Shown here: positions 63,678-64,000 of the stretch, one piece after another
Numbering within the stretch: the stretch's first letter is position 1
How the letters are laid out: every line of letters starts with the position of its first letter
Assembly (NCBI GenBank): GCA_019635635.1
Contig: JAHBZB010000002.1
Span: 1,015,204 to 1,079,203, forward strand
Direction of reading: 5' to 3'
DNA: 64,000 bases
Source: Xanthobacteraceae bacterium
Lineage (GTDB): Bacteria; Pseudomonadota; Alphaproteobacteria; Rhizobiales; Xanthobacteraceae
Notes under the pieces: model-generated
Databases searched by the model: none
What the model saw: the letters and a program-made list of their open reading frames with translations, nothing else
What the model was told of the DNA's origin: nothing
Program-made: the position numbers and the translations under genes

Positions 63678-64000
63678 CAGCCTTCGCCCGCGAGATATTT
63701 TTTGGCGAGGATTTTTCCTTCCTCGACCGCGGGCTGATCGTAGGGATCGACGCCGAACAAGGAAGCCGCGAGAATCGTCTCCAGCATGAAGTGCATCAGC
63801 AGCGCGCCGAGCGCGAAAGCATCGAGTTCTTTGACAGTGATGGTGCGAAGGGGAAGCAAATGCTTTGCAAGCGTGTCGCCGGTTGCCCGCGCCTGCGCCG
63901 CCACCAGATCGCCGACCGTGTGCGCGCCGAAGCCCGGCTCGCCGGAAAGCTCTGAAAGTTTCGGATCGAGGCGTGTCCCGCGCGTTTTTGTATCGCTGGA
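63677..64000 (-). CDS. pgi: Glucose-6-phosphate isomerase, C-terminal part (cut by window edge)
   Basis: The frame is open to the right edge, giving 107 C-terminal residues. FALGALLMHFMLETILAASLFGVDPYDQPAVEEGKILAKKYL is split here only for description: the segments LGALLMHF, GVDPYDQPAVE and GKILAKKYL are the conserved end of Pgi. It interconverts glucose-6-phosphate and fructose-6-phosphate. The start lies outside the window. Confidence 0.9.
   Translation of the reverse strand, partial: SSDTKTRGTRLDPKLSELSGEPGFGAHTVGDLVAAQARATGDTLAKHLLPLRTITVKELDAFALGALLMHFMLETILAASLFGVDPYDQPAVEEGKILAKKYLAGEG

Overview
The window looks like ordinary chromosome from a high-GC alphaproteobacterium of the order Hyphomicrobiales (Rhizobiales), most likely near Bradyrhizobium, Rhodopseudomonas and the Xanthobacteraceae. 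This rests on the gene content (phasins, IalB, PdhS/PleC-type histidine kinase, DUF2093, DUF4170, DUF6101, a complete aa3 oxidase assembly locus), on Irr-type iron control elements, on a tRNA-His with A73 and no G-1, and on two intergenic palindromes of a type common in this order. No phage, integrase, transposase or CRISPR array was seen, and coding density is high on both strands.

Layout. 1-5 kb: 3' part of a PAS/AAA+ regulator lacking the GAFTGA loop, a YddA-like ABC transporter, a methyltransferase-like protein, a group III truncated haemoglobin, a small membrane protein and tRNA-His. 5-10 kb: two phasins and a large multi-PAS histidine kinase. 9.7-23 kb: three paralogous membrane Ser/Thr kinases, interspersed with gabD, a hydratase, an arsR-arsC-aqpS operon, panE and a bacterioferritin pair. 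23-31 kb: a ferric-iron ABC transporter (binding protein and fused permease, no ATPase here), acetoacetyl-CoA synthetase, AsmA and a secreted protein. 31-42 kb, minus strand: ctaC-ctaD-ctaB-coxF-ctaG-ctaE-DUF983-surf1, then thrC, an M16 peptidase and an acetyltransferase. 42-49 kb: IalB, an EamA transporter, two glutamate-cysteine ligase-family enzymes, rsmE and ubiA. 49-54 kb: cysQ-DUF4170-acyltransferase-waaA-lpxK for Kdo2-lipid A. 53-64 kb: xseA, purD, a strong fluoroacetate dehalogenase candidate, an APH-fold phosphotransferase, a patatin, tadA, rluB, rsmD, mutL, arfB and the 3' end of pgi.

The genes cooperate in several places. Bfd, Bfr and FbpA/FbpB form an iron storage, release and uptake group, and each unit (bfd, bfr, fbpAB) has an Irr-box-like palindrome upstream. 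ArsR, ArsC and AqpS form the arsenate resistance route in which an aquaglyceroporin takes the place of the ArsB pump. The oxidase locus supplies both the subunits and their haem and copper assembly factors.

The least explained material is (a) the kinase trio, with an HRDxAPDN catalytic loop and, in two members, an unclassified periplasmic tail; (b) a near-consensus sigma70 promoter at 35021-35049 reading into about 385 nt of structured, apparently non-coding sequence before thrC; and (c) a 680-bp non-coding block at 17770-18448 that resembles a dispersed Bradyrhizobiaceae sequence. Start codons were chosen by Shine-Dalgarno position, family N-termini and overlaps; where uncertain this is stated.
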